From the NCBI GenBank assembly GCA_964495375.1, contig CAZBWM010000004.1, positions 94,593 through 158,592 on the forward strand: a stretch of 64,000 bases of DNA, in the 5' to 3' direction. The translations under genes and the position numbers were made by a program. A model generated the notes under the pieces. The model was not told where the DNA came from and made no database searches. It worked only from the letters and a program-made list of their open reading frames with translations. This DNA comes from JAIESQ01 sp964495375. Lineage in GTDB: Bacteria > Planctomycetota > Planctomycetia > Pirellulales > JAEUIK01. This document shows positions 46,084-55,552 of the stretch, piece after piece. Numbering within the stretch: the stretch's first letter is position 1; each line of letters opens with the position of its first letter.

Positions 46084-49014
46084 CTATCGCCGGCTGGAGA
46101 GATACGCCAGCAGATCGGCTAGCTCACTGTCGGACAGGCCGTGCACAACATCGCTCGGCATGATCGACTGCCGCGACGGCTCGCGCCGCACGACATCCTC
46201 GGCGTTGAGCAAGAACGTCGATCCATCCGGAGTCACGTACTGCTGCTGCACAGCGCTTTGCTGACCAGGCACAGGAATCGTCTCCGACACCAGCACGCCG
46301 GTGCGAACGAGCCCGTCGGTTGTCTCGATTGTCCAAGGGACGAACTGCGGGGCGATCTCGCGCGAGGGGTCGGCAAGCGACCGGTAGATTCGCCCTTTGC
46401 CTAGCGCGCCAATGCTCGACAAGTCGGGCCCGACCGCACGACCACGTCCTTCAATCTGGTGACACTTCCAGCAGCCGGCTCCGCGCGGATGAAAAAAAAT
46501 CCGCTCGCCGACTTCGGACGAGCCCGCTTGTGCGTGACGCGCGAGCCGGTCGTCGAGGTCACCGGGCGTCGCTCCCTCGTTAGTCGTCGTCGCCGTGTCA
46601 CCCGCAGTTGCCTTGCGCACGCGTGCCGCCAAGCGCTCGAGGTGAGAATCCCGCGCACCCAGATCGGCAAGCGTTGCCAACTCTGCGTCGCTGGGATTGC
46701 AGTTCGTCAGGCTGCGCAGGGCCTCGTCGCGCAGCGTCGCACTCGGCTCGGCGACCAGTTTCCACAGCAGCTCGCGGCAGGCCGCGTCGTCAGGCACGAG
46801 CCCCATAATTGCTTCGGCCCGCAGGCGCTCGGCCTTTGATTCGTCGGACGCGATTTTGCACAACATCGGCAAGCGCTCGGGCTCGGGGCGCTCGCGCAGC
46901 GTGCGAACGATTTCGAGCGCGAGATCCGGCTCGTTATTGGCGCTGTCCTGCAGTTCATTCAGCCGCTCGATTTGTAACGCCGGATGATCGGGCCGCAGCA
47001 TTCGCAGGGCTCGAATCCGCAGCGGAGCCACGACACCCTCTTGGTTCAAGAGCGACAGCACGAACTGCTCGCCGGCAATCTCGTCGGACGGGCTGCGAGT
47101 GTCGCCGGCCAATCGTTCGAGCGACGCCAGGCACCCTTCGAACAACTCGCGCGAGCTGCCGGGGCGCAGCAACAGCCCGACAAGCAGAGGGCGAAGTGCC
47201 GTCAGCCGCGCTTCCCCCACGCCTTGTACGGCCGCAAACCGAATCGTCGGCTCGGCGTCGTTGCACAAGCGGGCCAAAACTTCGGGCCGGCGCGGATCGT
47301 CCGCGGCCGCTCGCACCAAGAGCACGCCTGCGATACGTTCTGCCGAGGCAGTCGATAGCGTCAGCGCGTGCCAATCCGCGAACGTGCCGGTGTGGTGGAT
47401 GGCGCTCAGGGCAGCGCTACGGATGAACGGATCGCTGTCGGCCAGCGCGCCGCGCAGTATGTTTCCCGAGTCAGCCACGTTGAGTCGCGATAAAGCGGCG
47501 GCGCGAACCTCGGCAGCTTCGTCGCTCGTGGCCAGCTTTTCGACCTGCTGATGATTGAGCGCCGCGGCCGGCAGCGTACGCAGCGCCAAGGCGCGCAAGT
47601 CGGGCGAACGATCGGCCAAAACGACGACCACGTCTTCGGCCGACAATCGGTCTGCGGCCCGCAGCGCCTGATAAGCAGTCGCGCGCACACGATCGTCGGA
47701 CGAGGTGCGCAGGGCTTCGACTAACGTGGCGACCTGCGCGTCGTCGCCAGTCGCCAGTTGCCGCGCGGCGCCCTCGCGCTCGGTCTTGATCCGGCTGTGA
47801 AGGGCCTGCTCGGCAGAAATTTCACCGGTTGCCGACGATAAGCCTGGTTTGAGATCGGCACTCGCCGGCCGGATCCGCCACACGCGCCCCTGGCCGTGTA
47901 AGTCGTACGATTTGTCGACCCAATCGCTCACATAGAGCGAACCATTGGGGGCCAGTGCGATGCCGACCGGTCGGAAGTCGTCGCCGCCGGTGACGATCGG
48001 CTCGGCCGTCGCGCGGAACGACGCCCCCTGCCGCTGGGGCTGAAACCGCTCGATGCGATGATCCCCCCAGCTCGTTTCCAACAGCGTGCCGAAGTACTCG
48101 GTCGGCAGCAAGTCGTGCTCGTAGGCCAGCAGGCCCGAGAGGGCCTCGCCGGTGCCGGCCATCATCCGCAGCGTGCCTGGCAACTCGCCATTCCAGGCCG
48201 TGAAGGGGTGTACCCCCTTACGACCGTTTCGATAGCGGTAGCCATAGTCGCCGTCAGGCACAACATGCAGCAGCCGGCACGGTGGCCGCGAATCGGGATC
48301 GTTATCGACCGCATAGAGCCGATCAAAAGCATCGCAAGCGACATGAAACGGATTCCAGAAACCCGTCGCCACCCGCACCAGCCCCGAGCCATCGGGCCGG
48401 CAGCGGTAGATGCTTCCCCCTTCGCCACCTCCTGCGAGCGCGGCGCCGTCGCTCCCGATCAGGCGATAGCTGGCGCCGAGGTTTTCCCCCAGCCCGAAGT
48501 AGACGTTGTCGTCGAAATCGAAGGCGAAGCCCGACAGCCCGTTGTGCGGATAGTCGCCGGCCGTGTCGAGCTTGGCGATGGAAACGTTCTCATCGGCCAC
48601 GTCGTCGCCATTGGTATCGCGCAAGCGGAAGATCGCGGCGCGCGTCGCTACGAAGATCGCGCCATCGCGCGCGACCGCGATGTTCATCGTGAAGCGCGAT
48701 CCCTCGAAAAACGTCCGCACGCGCTCAGGGCGTCCATCGCCATCGGCGTCGTCGATCAGCCGAATGCGATCGGCCGCGGGACCTGTGTACCCCTCGGGCC
48801 GAAAATGCGTGTGGCTTTCGACCACCAGCACGCGGCCGCGGGCGTCAACGGCCAGGCCTGTCGGCGTAACGATGTCGGGCGCGGCGGTGATTTGCTCGAT
48901 CACCAGCCGCTCATCGAGCACGCGCGGCGGATCGGCCAGGCACGTCTTTGCGCCGGAGATCATCCAAGCGCTCAAGAGCGCGAAGCAACATCCGGCGCGA
49001 TTTACGCGTGCCAT
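46084..49014 (-). CDS. PVC-type protein: beta-propeller, HEAT region and cytochrome c
   Basis: A 976-residue exported member of the large PVC-type heme protein family. A signal-like N-terminus (AGCCFALLSAWMISGAKTCLA) leads into the propeller (about 35-390) and a HEAT-rich middle. The C-terminal cytochrome c has CWKCH (848-852). The gene starts 3 bases after the intradiol dioxygenase stop, so the two are likely co-transcribed and may act on related substrates. Both are exported. ATG at 49014 is the start. Compared with the other large heme protein (30410-33475) the architecture is the same but the sequences differ. Confidence 0.85.
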   Translation of the reverse strand: MARVNRAGCCFALLSAWMISGAKTCLADPPRVLDERLVIEQITAAPDIVTPTGLAVDARGRVLVVESHTHFRPEGYTGPAADRIRLIDDADGDGRPERVRTFFEGSRFTMNIAVARDGAIFVATRAAIFRLRDTNGDDVADENVSIAKLDTAGDYPHNGLSGFAFDFDDNVYFGLGENLGASYRLIGSDGAALAGGGEGGSIYRCRPDGSGLVRVATGFWNPFHVACDAFDRLYAVDNDPDSRPPCRLLHVVPDGDYGYRYRNGRKGVHPFTAWNGELPGTLRMMAGTGEALSGLLAYEHDLLPTEYFGTLLETSWGDHRIERFQPQRQGASFRATAEPIVTGGDDFRPVGIALAPNGSLYVSDWVDKSYDLHGQGRVWRIRPASADLKPGLSSATGEISAEQALHSRIKTEREGAARQLATGDDAQVATLVEALRTSSDDRVRATAYQALRAADRLSAEDVVVVLADRSPDLRALALRTLPAAALNHQQVEKLATSDEAAEVRAAALSRLNVADSGNILRGALADSDPFIRSAALSAIHHTGTFADWHALTLSTASAERIAGVLLVRAAADDPRRPEVLARLCNDAEPTIRFAAVQGVGEARLTALRPLLVGLLLRPGSSRELFEGCLASLERLAGDTRSPSDEIAGEQFVLSLLNQEGVVAPLRIRALRMLRPDHPALQIERLNELQDSANNEPDLALEIVRTLRERPEPERLPMLCKIASDESKAERLRAEAIMGLVPDDAACRELLWKLVAEPSATLRDEALRSLTNCNPSDAELATLADLGARDSHLERLAARVRKATAGDTATTTNEGATPGDLDDRLARHAQAGSSEVGERIFFHPRGAGCWKCHQIEGRGRAVGPDLSSIGALGKGRIYRSLADPSREIAPQFVPWTIETTDGLVRTGVLVSETIPVPGQQSAVQQQYVTPDGSTFLLNAEDVVRREPSRQSIMPSDVVHGLSDSELADLLAYLSSRR

Positions 49015-49017
49015 GCA

Positions 49018-49692
49018 TCAGCCCTGCCGTGGAGTCAGCCCCAACACGACATCGAAACGGGCCGCCAGCTCGCCGATCGTCGACTTGGGGATGGGAGCAA
49101 AGTCGACCGTCAGGGCCTCACGCTGCTTGGGATCGCGCACCGACTGGTAGATGAAGTCGCGGGCGTTCCCCGGATCGTTCTTCACGTAGCACTGCGTGGT
49201 GAACTTTTCCTGCTTCGGAACCTTGACCGCAAAATGAATGTGCGGCGAGCGGCCCGGGTAGGGGACCGGCTTGATCGTGCGGAAGTAGTACTCGCCGGTC
49301 GAGCCGGTCAAGAACCGCCCAAAGCCCTGAAAGTTGCCGTCGCGGCGATCGGCGTTGCCGCTCCCCGAGTGCAAGTAGGCGCCGTTGTTGTCGCACTGCC
49401 AGATCTCGACGATCGCGCCGCGGAGGGGCTGCCCCTGGGCGTCGAGAATGCGGCCCGTCAGGTGCGTGATCTGGCCGACGCCGGGGGTGATCGCGTCGTT
49501 GACGATCAGCAGGTCGTTGTCGGTATCGAGCGGCAAGTGGTCGGGGTAGAAGGGCCCCTCGGTTTGCCGCGGAGTGCGCACCAACTCTTCGGCAAAAGCG
49601 CCGCGCACGCTGAAGGCTGCCGCGGTCCAGGCCAACCCTCCCAAAAAACTCCGCCGCGTACCCGATTTCAAAGCCGATTGCATCGCTGACAT
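49018..49692 (-). CDS. Intradiol ring-cleavage dioxygenase with Tat signal
   Basis: A 224-residue non-heme iron(III) dioxygenase that opens aromatic rings of catechol type between the hydroxyls. The N-terminal twin-arginine signal TRRSFLGGLAW indicates export. All four iron ligands are visible: Y106 (NGAYLH), Y145 (PVPYPGRS), H151 and H153 (SPHIHF). It resembles the periplasmic intradiol dioxygenase subgroup rather than cytosolic protocatechuate 3,4-dioxygenase; no beta/alpha pair is present. ATG at 49692 has GAGGAG upstream. The large PVC cytochrome starts three bases later, suggesting a coupled oxidation role. The natural substrate is unknown. Confidence 0.88.
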   Translation of the reverse strand: MSAMQSALKSGTRRSFLGGLAWTAAAFSVRGAFAEELVRTPRQTEGPFYPDHLPLDTDNDLLIVNDAITPGVGQITHLTGRILDAQGQPLRGAIVEIWQCDNNGAYLHSGSGNADRRDGNFQGFGRFLTGSTGEYYFRTIKPVPYPGRSPHIHFAVKVPKQEKFTTQCYVKNDPGNARDFIYQSVRDPKQREALTVDFAPIPKSTIGELAARFDVVLGLTPRQG

Positions 49693-49863
49693 CCGATTCT
49701 CCTCTGCTTCGCCGTGCGACGGCGGTTCGCGCCTCCGGCCGGGTTCGCCTAGGCGAAGATTTCCCGGCGCCGGGCTCCATCCCGACAAGTCACTGATCTG
49801 GATCATAAGCCGCCGCGCCGGTCGAAGCGAGATCGCTCTGAAATCACTCCGCCGACGAAATCG

Positions 49864-49892
49864 TTGGTCGCGGCACGATCGAACCTTATACT
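49864..49892 (+). promoter_or_regulatory. Sigma70-like promoter for the DUF1501 gene at 49925
   Basis: TTGGTC at 49864-49869 and TATACT at 49887-49892 are 17 bases apart. This points at the DUF1501 gene starting 33 bases later, which has a GGGGGAG ribosome site at 49910-49916. Assigned by eye. Confidence 0.45.
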
Positions 49893-49924
49893 AAGGCCGA
49901 CCCAAACCAAGGGGGAGTTCCCCA

Positions 49925-51397
49925 ATGTCAGGCTTCGATCATCCTCGCTTCGCGCGACGCACCGCCTTGCAAGCTGGCGCGATCGGGCTGTTGGGTCTCG
50001 GCACGAATCACCTGGCTCCCCTGCGAGCGGGGGCCGCGCGACCGCGATCCAATGCTGACGCCGAGCTCGCAGGCACCTCCGCGGGCCCCACGCCCACCAG
50101 CGTGATCTACGTCTTTCTGTCGGGCGGATTGGCGCAGCACGAGAGTTTCGACCCCAAGCCCGACGCTCCCGAGCAAGTCCGCGGCGAATTTGCCCCCATC
50201 GCCACCCGCACACCGGGGCTGTTCATTAGCGAGCACTTGCCCCGGCTGGCCGCCAGCAGCGATCGCTGGTCGGTGATTCGCTCGCTGACCCACCCCTCGA
50301 ACGACCACTCGCAGGGGCACATGATCATGCTCAGCGGGCGGTCGGAGATCCCGGTCGGCTTTGATCCGAACACACCCAAACCCAGCGATTGGCCGGCGCT
50401 CGCGGCCGTGGCGGCGTCTCAAGTCCGGCCGCGCAACAACTTGCCGCCGGCCGCCGTGTTGCCCGAGAAATTGATCCACCGCTCGGGCCGCGTGATCCCA
50501 GGCCAGTTTGCAGGCCAGATGGGGGAATCGCGCGATCCGTGGTTCATCGGCGCTTCGCCCTACAACTCGCAAACCTATGGCGCGTTTCCCACGCACGGCT
50601 TCCATCACGAGCGAGGTCTGGAGAATCCGCCAGAAATGGTGTTCCAGGCGCCGCAGCTCGCGCTCCCTGCGGGGCTCAACCGCGCTCGCGTGCTCGAGCG
50701 CCTCTCGCTGCTCTCCACGATCGACGGCCAGCGCGCCGCGCTCGAACAACTGGCCGCCACGGCCACGTTCGATCGGCATCGCGAGCAGGCGATCTCGCTG
50801 TTGGCCAGTCCCGCGGTTCGCGCGGCCCTCGACGTCACGAGGGCCGAAGACGCCCTTCAAGATCGCTACGGCCGCAACAGCTTTGGTTGGTCGTTGCTCA
50901 TGGCGCGGCGCTTGGTCGAGGCGGGCGTGCCGCTCGTGCAAGTCAATCTCGGTAACAACGAAACCTGGGACACGCACCAGGCCGCCTTTCCGAACTTGAA
51001 GAACTTCTTGCTACCACCACTCGATCAAGGGCTGACCGCACTGTTCGACGACTTGCTGCAGGCGGGTCTCTTCGAGTCGACGCTAGTCGTCGTGGCGGGT
51101 GAGTTCGGCCGTACCCCGCGGATCTCGAAAATCCCAAGTGCCAAGTTGGCGGGGCGCGACCATTGGGGGGCTGTGCAAAGCGTGCTCGTCGCCGGCGGCG
51201 GCACCCGTGGCGGCACGGTCATCGGAGCGTCGGATCGCATCGGCGCGTTTCCGGCTGCCGATCCTCAGTCCCCCGAGAACCTCGCCGCGACGATCTACAA
51301 TCATCTCGGCATCCCGGCCACGGCCGCCTGGCACGACGCGCTCGACCGCCCGCATCATGTTTACTACGGCGATCCGATCCGCGAGTTGTGGGGATAG
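49925..51397 (+). CDS. DUF1501 protein with Tat signal
   Basis: A 490-residue DUF1501 protein. The N-terminus has a twin-arginine-like signal (ARRTALQAGAIGLLGLG). Family hallmarks are FLSGGLAQHESFDPKP, HMIMLSGR and EFGRTPRISKIPSAK followed by DHWGAVQSVLVAGGG. Function is unknown. It is the second DUF1501 gene of the window (see 11704-13080) and is transcribed divergently from the intradiol dioxygenase. ATG at 49925 has a strong ribosome site. It stops just before a convergent YfhO-like gene. Confidence 0.88.
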   Translation: MSGFDHPRFARRTALQAGAIGLLGLGTNHLAPLRAGAARPRSNADAELAGTSAGPTPTSVIYVFLSGGLAQHESFDPKPDAPEQVRGEFAPIATRTPGLFISEHLPRLAASSDRWSVIRSLTHPSNDHSQGHMIMLSGRSEIPVGFDPNTPKPSDWPALAAVAASQVRPRNNLPPAAVLPEKLIHRSGRVIPGQFAGQMGESRDPWFIGASPYNSQTYGAFPTHGFHHERGLENPPEMVFQAPQLALPAGLNRARVLERLSLLSTIDGQRAALEQLAATATFDRHREQAISLLASPAVRAALDVTRAEDALQDRYGRNSFGWSLLMARRLVEAGVPLVQVNLGNNETWDTHQAAFPNLKNFLLPPLDQGLTALFDDLLQAGLFESTLVVVAGEFGRTPRISKIPSAKLAGRDHWGAVQSVLVAGGGTRGGTVIGASDRIGAFPAADPQSPENLAATIYNHLGIPATAAWHDALDRPHHVYYGDPIRELWG

Positions 51398-51443
51398 CAG
51401 GCGGTTGCAAGATCGCGCGAAAATCGCAATCGCCGCCGCACAC

Positions 51444-53798
51444 TCATTCGGCGCGGGGCTCAATCGTCGGTCGACGGACTTCCAGCCAGCCCACGGCGAA
51501 CAGCACGGCCGCACCGGCCAGCCCCGCCAGCGACACGTAGCCTCCCCAGCGCACGCTCGGCGGGTCGAAGCGGAACTCGACTTTCGCGCGGCCCGCCGGC
51601 ACCACGCAACCCATCAAGTCGCCGTAAGTGCGCACGACGGGCGTCGCCTCGCCGTTGAGTGACGCCCGCCAGCCGGGGTGCCAGCACTCGCCAAATACGA
51701 GCAACTGTTCGCTGGGCGCGTCAGTTGAGATCAGCGACAGGCCCGGGCGGTCGCTCACGAAACTTGCGCGGCCGGCCTGTCCAGCAGGACTACTCCGCAA
51801 CTTCAGCTCGCGATCGACCAACGCCACTTGCGCGGGATCGATCTCCAGAATCTTTTGCGCAGGCTCGCTGGTAGCCACCGCGGCGGTCACCAGCCGAATG
51901 CGGGGAAGTGCATCGGGCACATTGCTCGGCGTGCGCCGAACTTTGATCCGCGCCGGCTCCCCCGGCGGGCCAGGCACCTCCTGCGACTGAACCTGGATCA
52001 CCCACCGCGTGCTCGTCAATTTCTGGAGCAGGTGCGCGTGATCGCGCTGCAATTCGGGATCGCGCAACACCTCGAAACGCGGTGCCAGCGCCGCATAGCC
52101 CGAAGGCTGGCGCCCGCCCTGCAAGGCAATCTGATTCAGCTCTTCGGGGAACTTCGTCGCCATCCAGACTCGCCAGAGCGGGTCGCGGGCCGTGCTGTCG
52201 ATCGGGGCCGTCAGACTGGCGAGGTGGCCGGTCGGCATATTGCGCGACGCTCGCCAGGTGTGCGCGCCAACGTCGACGATCGTAAACACCACCAAAGCAG
52301 CGGTCGCCCAACGCTGGCCACTCGCGGCCGCGCATAGCAGTCCGACAACTCCCAGCGCCAGCGCCAAGTTACCGGCCGAAGGCCAGAACCCGGCCCAGCG
52401 CCAAGCGACGCCGGCCACGACGACGTCGCCGAGCAAAGCGGTCACCAGCGCCAGCGCAAGCGTCGACAGCGGAACAAGCGCCAACCAGGCCAACCGCTTC
52501 CAACCAATCTGCACCGACTTCGCGGCCACGCGCCACACATCGGCCAACACGCACGCGGCCAGCAAACTGAATCCCAAACTGGCCACGACGATCGTATGAA
52601 ACGCGCTGCGAAACAATCCCACGACCGGGATCCGCAGCACAATCCAGTGCAGCGGGCCGAAGTAGCGTCCCAGGCTCAGCGCGACGGCGATCAACCCGAG
52701 CGCCAGTGACGCCCACGCCAGGCCACGCCACGGCTCCATCGCCCGCCCGCGAATCACGAGCCAAACAATCGCTGCCGGCAAAAACATCCCCAAGTACAGC
52801 TCGAACGCGCCGCTCCATTCGCGCTCGCCAATCAACTCGCCGGCCGGCGGAATGCGGTCGGTGAAGATCGAGGGAGCCAGATATTCAAACAAGTGGGCGG
52901 GATGGATACCGCCGGTCGAACGAAAACTCTCGTCGGCGCCAGCCCGTTTCGAGAGCTTCAGCGCTTCGTACGTCGGCAGCCATTGCACGGCGCCCATCGC
53001 CAGCCCGCAAACCAGCGCCGCGCTCAGTTGTGCCAAGCGCCAACGATTGACGCACGCCGGGAGCCGCACAGCGACGTACCACCCACCGACCAGCGCCGTG
53101 AACCACATGCTTTGCGGATGGCCAAGCAGAAACTGCGAACCCGTCAACAGCGCGATCGCCAGCGCCGCGCCGGCCGCCTGTCGCGAACTTCTCGTCGTCA
53201 GCAGCACGTCAGTCACCCACAGCAGCCAGGGGACGTGCGTCATCGTCGCCATCAAATTCGGATGGTCGAGATGATTTATATTGAATCGGCACATGGCGTA
53301 AAGGAACCCGCCAAACAGCGAGGGCACCACCGGCAACTGGCGCCGGCGACAAAACAGATACGTGCCTGCGAACAGCAGCGGGTAGTTGATCAACAGCTCG
53401 ATATTGAACGCCGCGACCAAGGGGAGCAGGCGATACAACAGCCAGTGCCCGGGATGAAAGATCCCCGTTTGCCCGTCGCCATGCAGATAAAATCCGCAAT
53501 AGATGTAGGGCCACCAGATCGGGTTGTCGCCGCGCTGGAGGCAATCGGCGTAGAACTTGCGGATCGGCAGGTTGAACGATTGCAGGTCGCCGCCGGTGTA
53601 AACGTTGCCGCGCAGCCAGGGCGCGGCCAGCATGCCCAGCAATACCAGGGCCGAGATCACCAGGGCCGCCCCGCTCGCCCAAACAAGGCTTTGCTCCGAG
53701 ACCGGCCTCACAAGGGTCTCGGTCCCCCTTACCAGGTCGGCCGATGGCCGCGAAGTTGCCGCGGCGGTTGGCGTCGGTTTCTTGCGAGATTTGCTCAT
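51444..53798 (-). CDS. YfhO-like multi-spanning membrane protein
   Basis: A 784-residue integral membrane protein with about thirteen helices. It opens with a hydrophilic N-terminus of about 35 residues, then a first helix (ALVISALVLLGMLAAPWL), NVYTGGDLQSFNLPIRKFY, the acidic loop typical of YfhO and related lipid-linked glycosyltransferases, and a soluble C-terminal domain (about 560-784). YfhO-family proteins decorate cell-envelope polymers in Firmicutes; the role in planctomycetes is unknown. ATG at 53798 is used. It is divergent from the Gfo/Idh/MocA gene, about 250 bases away. Confidence 0.8.
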   Translation of the reverse strand: MSKSRKKPTPTAAATSRPSADLVRGTETLVRPVSEQSLVWASGAALVISALVLLGMLAAPWLRGNVYTGGDLQSFNLPIRKFYADCLQRGDNPIWWPYIYCGFYLHGDGQTGIFHPGHWLLYRLLPLVAAFNIELLINYPLLFAGTYLFCRRRQLPVVPSLFGGFLYAMCRFNINHLDHPNLMATMTHVPWLLWVTDVLLTTRSSRQAAGAALAIALLTGSQFLLGHPQSMWFTALVGGWYVAVRLPACVNRWRLAQLSAALVCGLAMGAVQWLPTYEALKLSKRAGADESFRSTGGIHPAHLFEYLAPSIFTDRIPPAGELIGEREWSGAFELYLGMFLPAAIVWLVIRGRAMEPWRGLAWASLALGLIAVALSLGRYFGPLHWIVLRIPVVGLFRSAFHTIVVASLGFSLLAACVLADVWRVAAKSVQIGWKRLAWLALVPLSTLALALVTALLGDVVVAGVAWRWAGFWPSAGNLALALGVVGLLCAAASGQRWATAALVVFTIVDVGAHTWRASRNMPTGHLASLTAPIDSTARDPLWRVWMATKFPEELNQIALQGGRQPSGYAALAPRFEVLRDPELQRDHAHLLQKLTSTRWVIQVQSQEVPGPPGEPARIKVRRTPSNVPDALPRIRLVTAAVATSEPAQKILEIDPAQVALVDRELKLRSSPAGQAGRASFVSDRPGLSLISTDAPSEQLLVFGECWHPGWRASLNGEATPVVRTYGDLMGCVVPAGRAKVEFRFDPPSVRWGGYVSLAGLAGAAVLFAVGWLEVRRPTIEPRAE

Positions 53799-54050
53799 GC
53801 ACTACCAGAATGGTCCCTGACAACGAAGCAGCTCGCCCCACGGTTCCGCACGGCAACCGTCATTTGCGGAGTTACTGCGTATCGTGTGCCGGCGCGCTCG
53901 GCTTGTCCAGCACAGCGACTGAATTCGCCGTGCGTGCGGCAAAACGTTGACAACGCACGCGCACTGCCGCCATAGTAGCGCTCTGTCGCTTTCAAGGTCG
54001 CCGCCAGGCATTCATTCCGGCGACTGTGACTATCCCAGGAGATCGCATCG

Positions 54051-55457
54051 ATGGCCGCACTCGATCGCCGCGAGTTTCTTGCCCATTCGTCGCAGACCGG
54101 CATCGGGTTAGCGGCCGGCGCCGCGCTGGTCGGCGCCGCCCAGCAAACCGTTGCGGCCGATGCTCCCAGCGCCAAGCCCGTCTCACCAAACGAAAAGATC
54201 GTGCTGGGGATCGTCGGCGTCCGCGGGCGTGGCAGCATGCTCGGCCCCGACTTCGCCAAGCGCCCCGATTGCGAAGTGGCCTACATCTGCGATGTCGATT
54301 CATCGCTGCATGGCTCACGCGCCAAGGCCATCGAAGACGTCCAAGGCCGCGCCCCGCAAACCGTGCAAGACATCCGCCGCGTGCTCGATGACAAGGCGGT
54401 CGACGCCATCGTGGTGGCCACGCCCGACCACTGGCACGCCCTGGCCACGGTATGGGGCTGCCAGGCCGGCAAAGATGTCTACGTCGAGAAGCCGGCCAGC
54501 CAATCCCCCTGGGAAGGGCGCAAAATGGTCGAGGCCGCGCGGCGCTACAACCGCATGGTGCAATTGGGCACGCAAAACCGCAGCGCCCCCTACGACATTC
54601 ACGCCAAGGAGTACATCGAGAGCGGCAAGCTGGGGCGCATCCACATGGTCAAGGTCTTCAACATGAAGAGCTGGCCGAACGTGCAACCGGTCCCCGATGG
54701 GCCGGTCCCCAGCGGATTGGATTACGACATGTGGACCGGGCCCGCGCCGTCGGCCGCGTACAACGCCAACTATCACAACGGTTGGAACCACTTCTGGCGC
54801 TTCTCAGGCGGAGACATCATCAACGACGGCGTCCATCAGATCGACCTGGCCCGCTGGCTCGTCGGCAAGGAGTATCCCAAGAGCGTCTACTCGGTCGGCG
54901 GCCGCTTCGACGAACAGGGGGCCTTCGAAACGCCCGACACGCAAGTGGCCGTCTACGAGTTTGACGACCTGGTGATGATCTTCGAGCTGACGCTCTACAC
55001 GCCCTACATGATCAAGAGCGACATGGAGGTGCGCAACCGCCCAGATTTGTTCCCCTACTGGCCGCAGAACGCTGAGCGCATCGAAATCTATGGCAGCGAC
55101 AAGATGATGTACGTCGGCCGGCACGGCTGCGGCTGGCAGGTGTACGATCGGCCGAAGAGCCGCCTGCCCGTGCTCGTCGATCAAGAGCACGGCACCTTCC
55201 CCGATCCCGAGCACAAGGAGAACTTCTGCCAGTCGATCCGCACGCGCGAGTTGCCGAGCGCCGATATCGAGAAGGGGCACCGCAGCACGCTGTTGTGCCA
55301 GTATGCGAACATCAGTTACCGGATCGGCGGGCAGAAGCTGCTGATCGATCCCCAGACCGAGACCTGCCTCACCGCCGAAGGCAAGCCAAACGCTGAGGCG
55401 AACGCTCTGCTGCGGCGCGAATATCGAACGCCATATACGATTCCCGACGTGGTGTAG
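54051..55457 (+). CDS. Gfo/Idh/MocA-family oxidoreductase with Tat signal
   Basis: A 468-residue NAD(P)-dependent oxidoreductase acting on sugars or similar compounds. A twin-arginine signal (DRREFLAHSSQTGIGLAAG) indicates export of the folded cofactor-bearing protein, as often seen in planctomycetes. The Rossmann domain begins IVLGIVGVRGRG; the catalytic lysine is in EKPAS (E146, K147, P148), and GVHQIDLARWL is the second-domain histidine motif. The substrate is unknown. ATG at 54051 is the first in frame; no strong ribosome site is seen. It converges with the diguanylate cyclase gene downstream. Confidence 0.9.
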   Translation: MAALDRREFLAHSSQTGIGLAAGAALVGAAQQTVAADAPSAKPVSPNEKIVLGIVGVRGRGSMLGPDFAKRPDCEVAYICDVDSSLHGSRAKAIEDVQGRAPQTVQDIRRVLDDKAVDAIVVATPDHWHALATVWGCQAGKDVYVEKPASQSPWEGRKMVEAARRYNRMVQLGTQNRSAPYDIHAKEYIESGKLGRIHMVKVFNMKSWPNVQPVPDGPVPSGLDYDMWTGPAPSAAYNANYHNGWNHFWRFSGGDIINDGVHQIDLARWLVGKEYPKSVYSVGGRFDEQGAFETPDTQVAVYEFDDLVMIFELTLYTPYMIKSDMEVRNRPDLFPYWPQNAERIEIYGSDKMMYVGRHGCGWQVYDRPKSRLPVLVDQEHGTFPDPEHKENFCQSIRTRELPSADIEKGHRSTLLCQYANISYRIGGQKLLIDPQTETCLTAEGKPNAEANALLRREYRTPYTIPDVV

Positions 55458-55552
55458 CCCAGCGCGCGAGCGGCGCAGGCCATTGGCGATTCTGAGATCG
55501 ACCGCAGCTAGAAACCGAGAGCCGTGGTGGGCCAGCCGTTGTGGGCCAGCCG

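Noticed and set aside
48058..49689. Long open frame (543 codons) on the forward strand
   Set aside because: It is opposite the PVC cytochrome and dioxygenase genes and reads as Arg/Ala/Val-rich shadow text with no domain.
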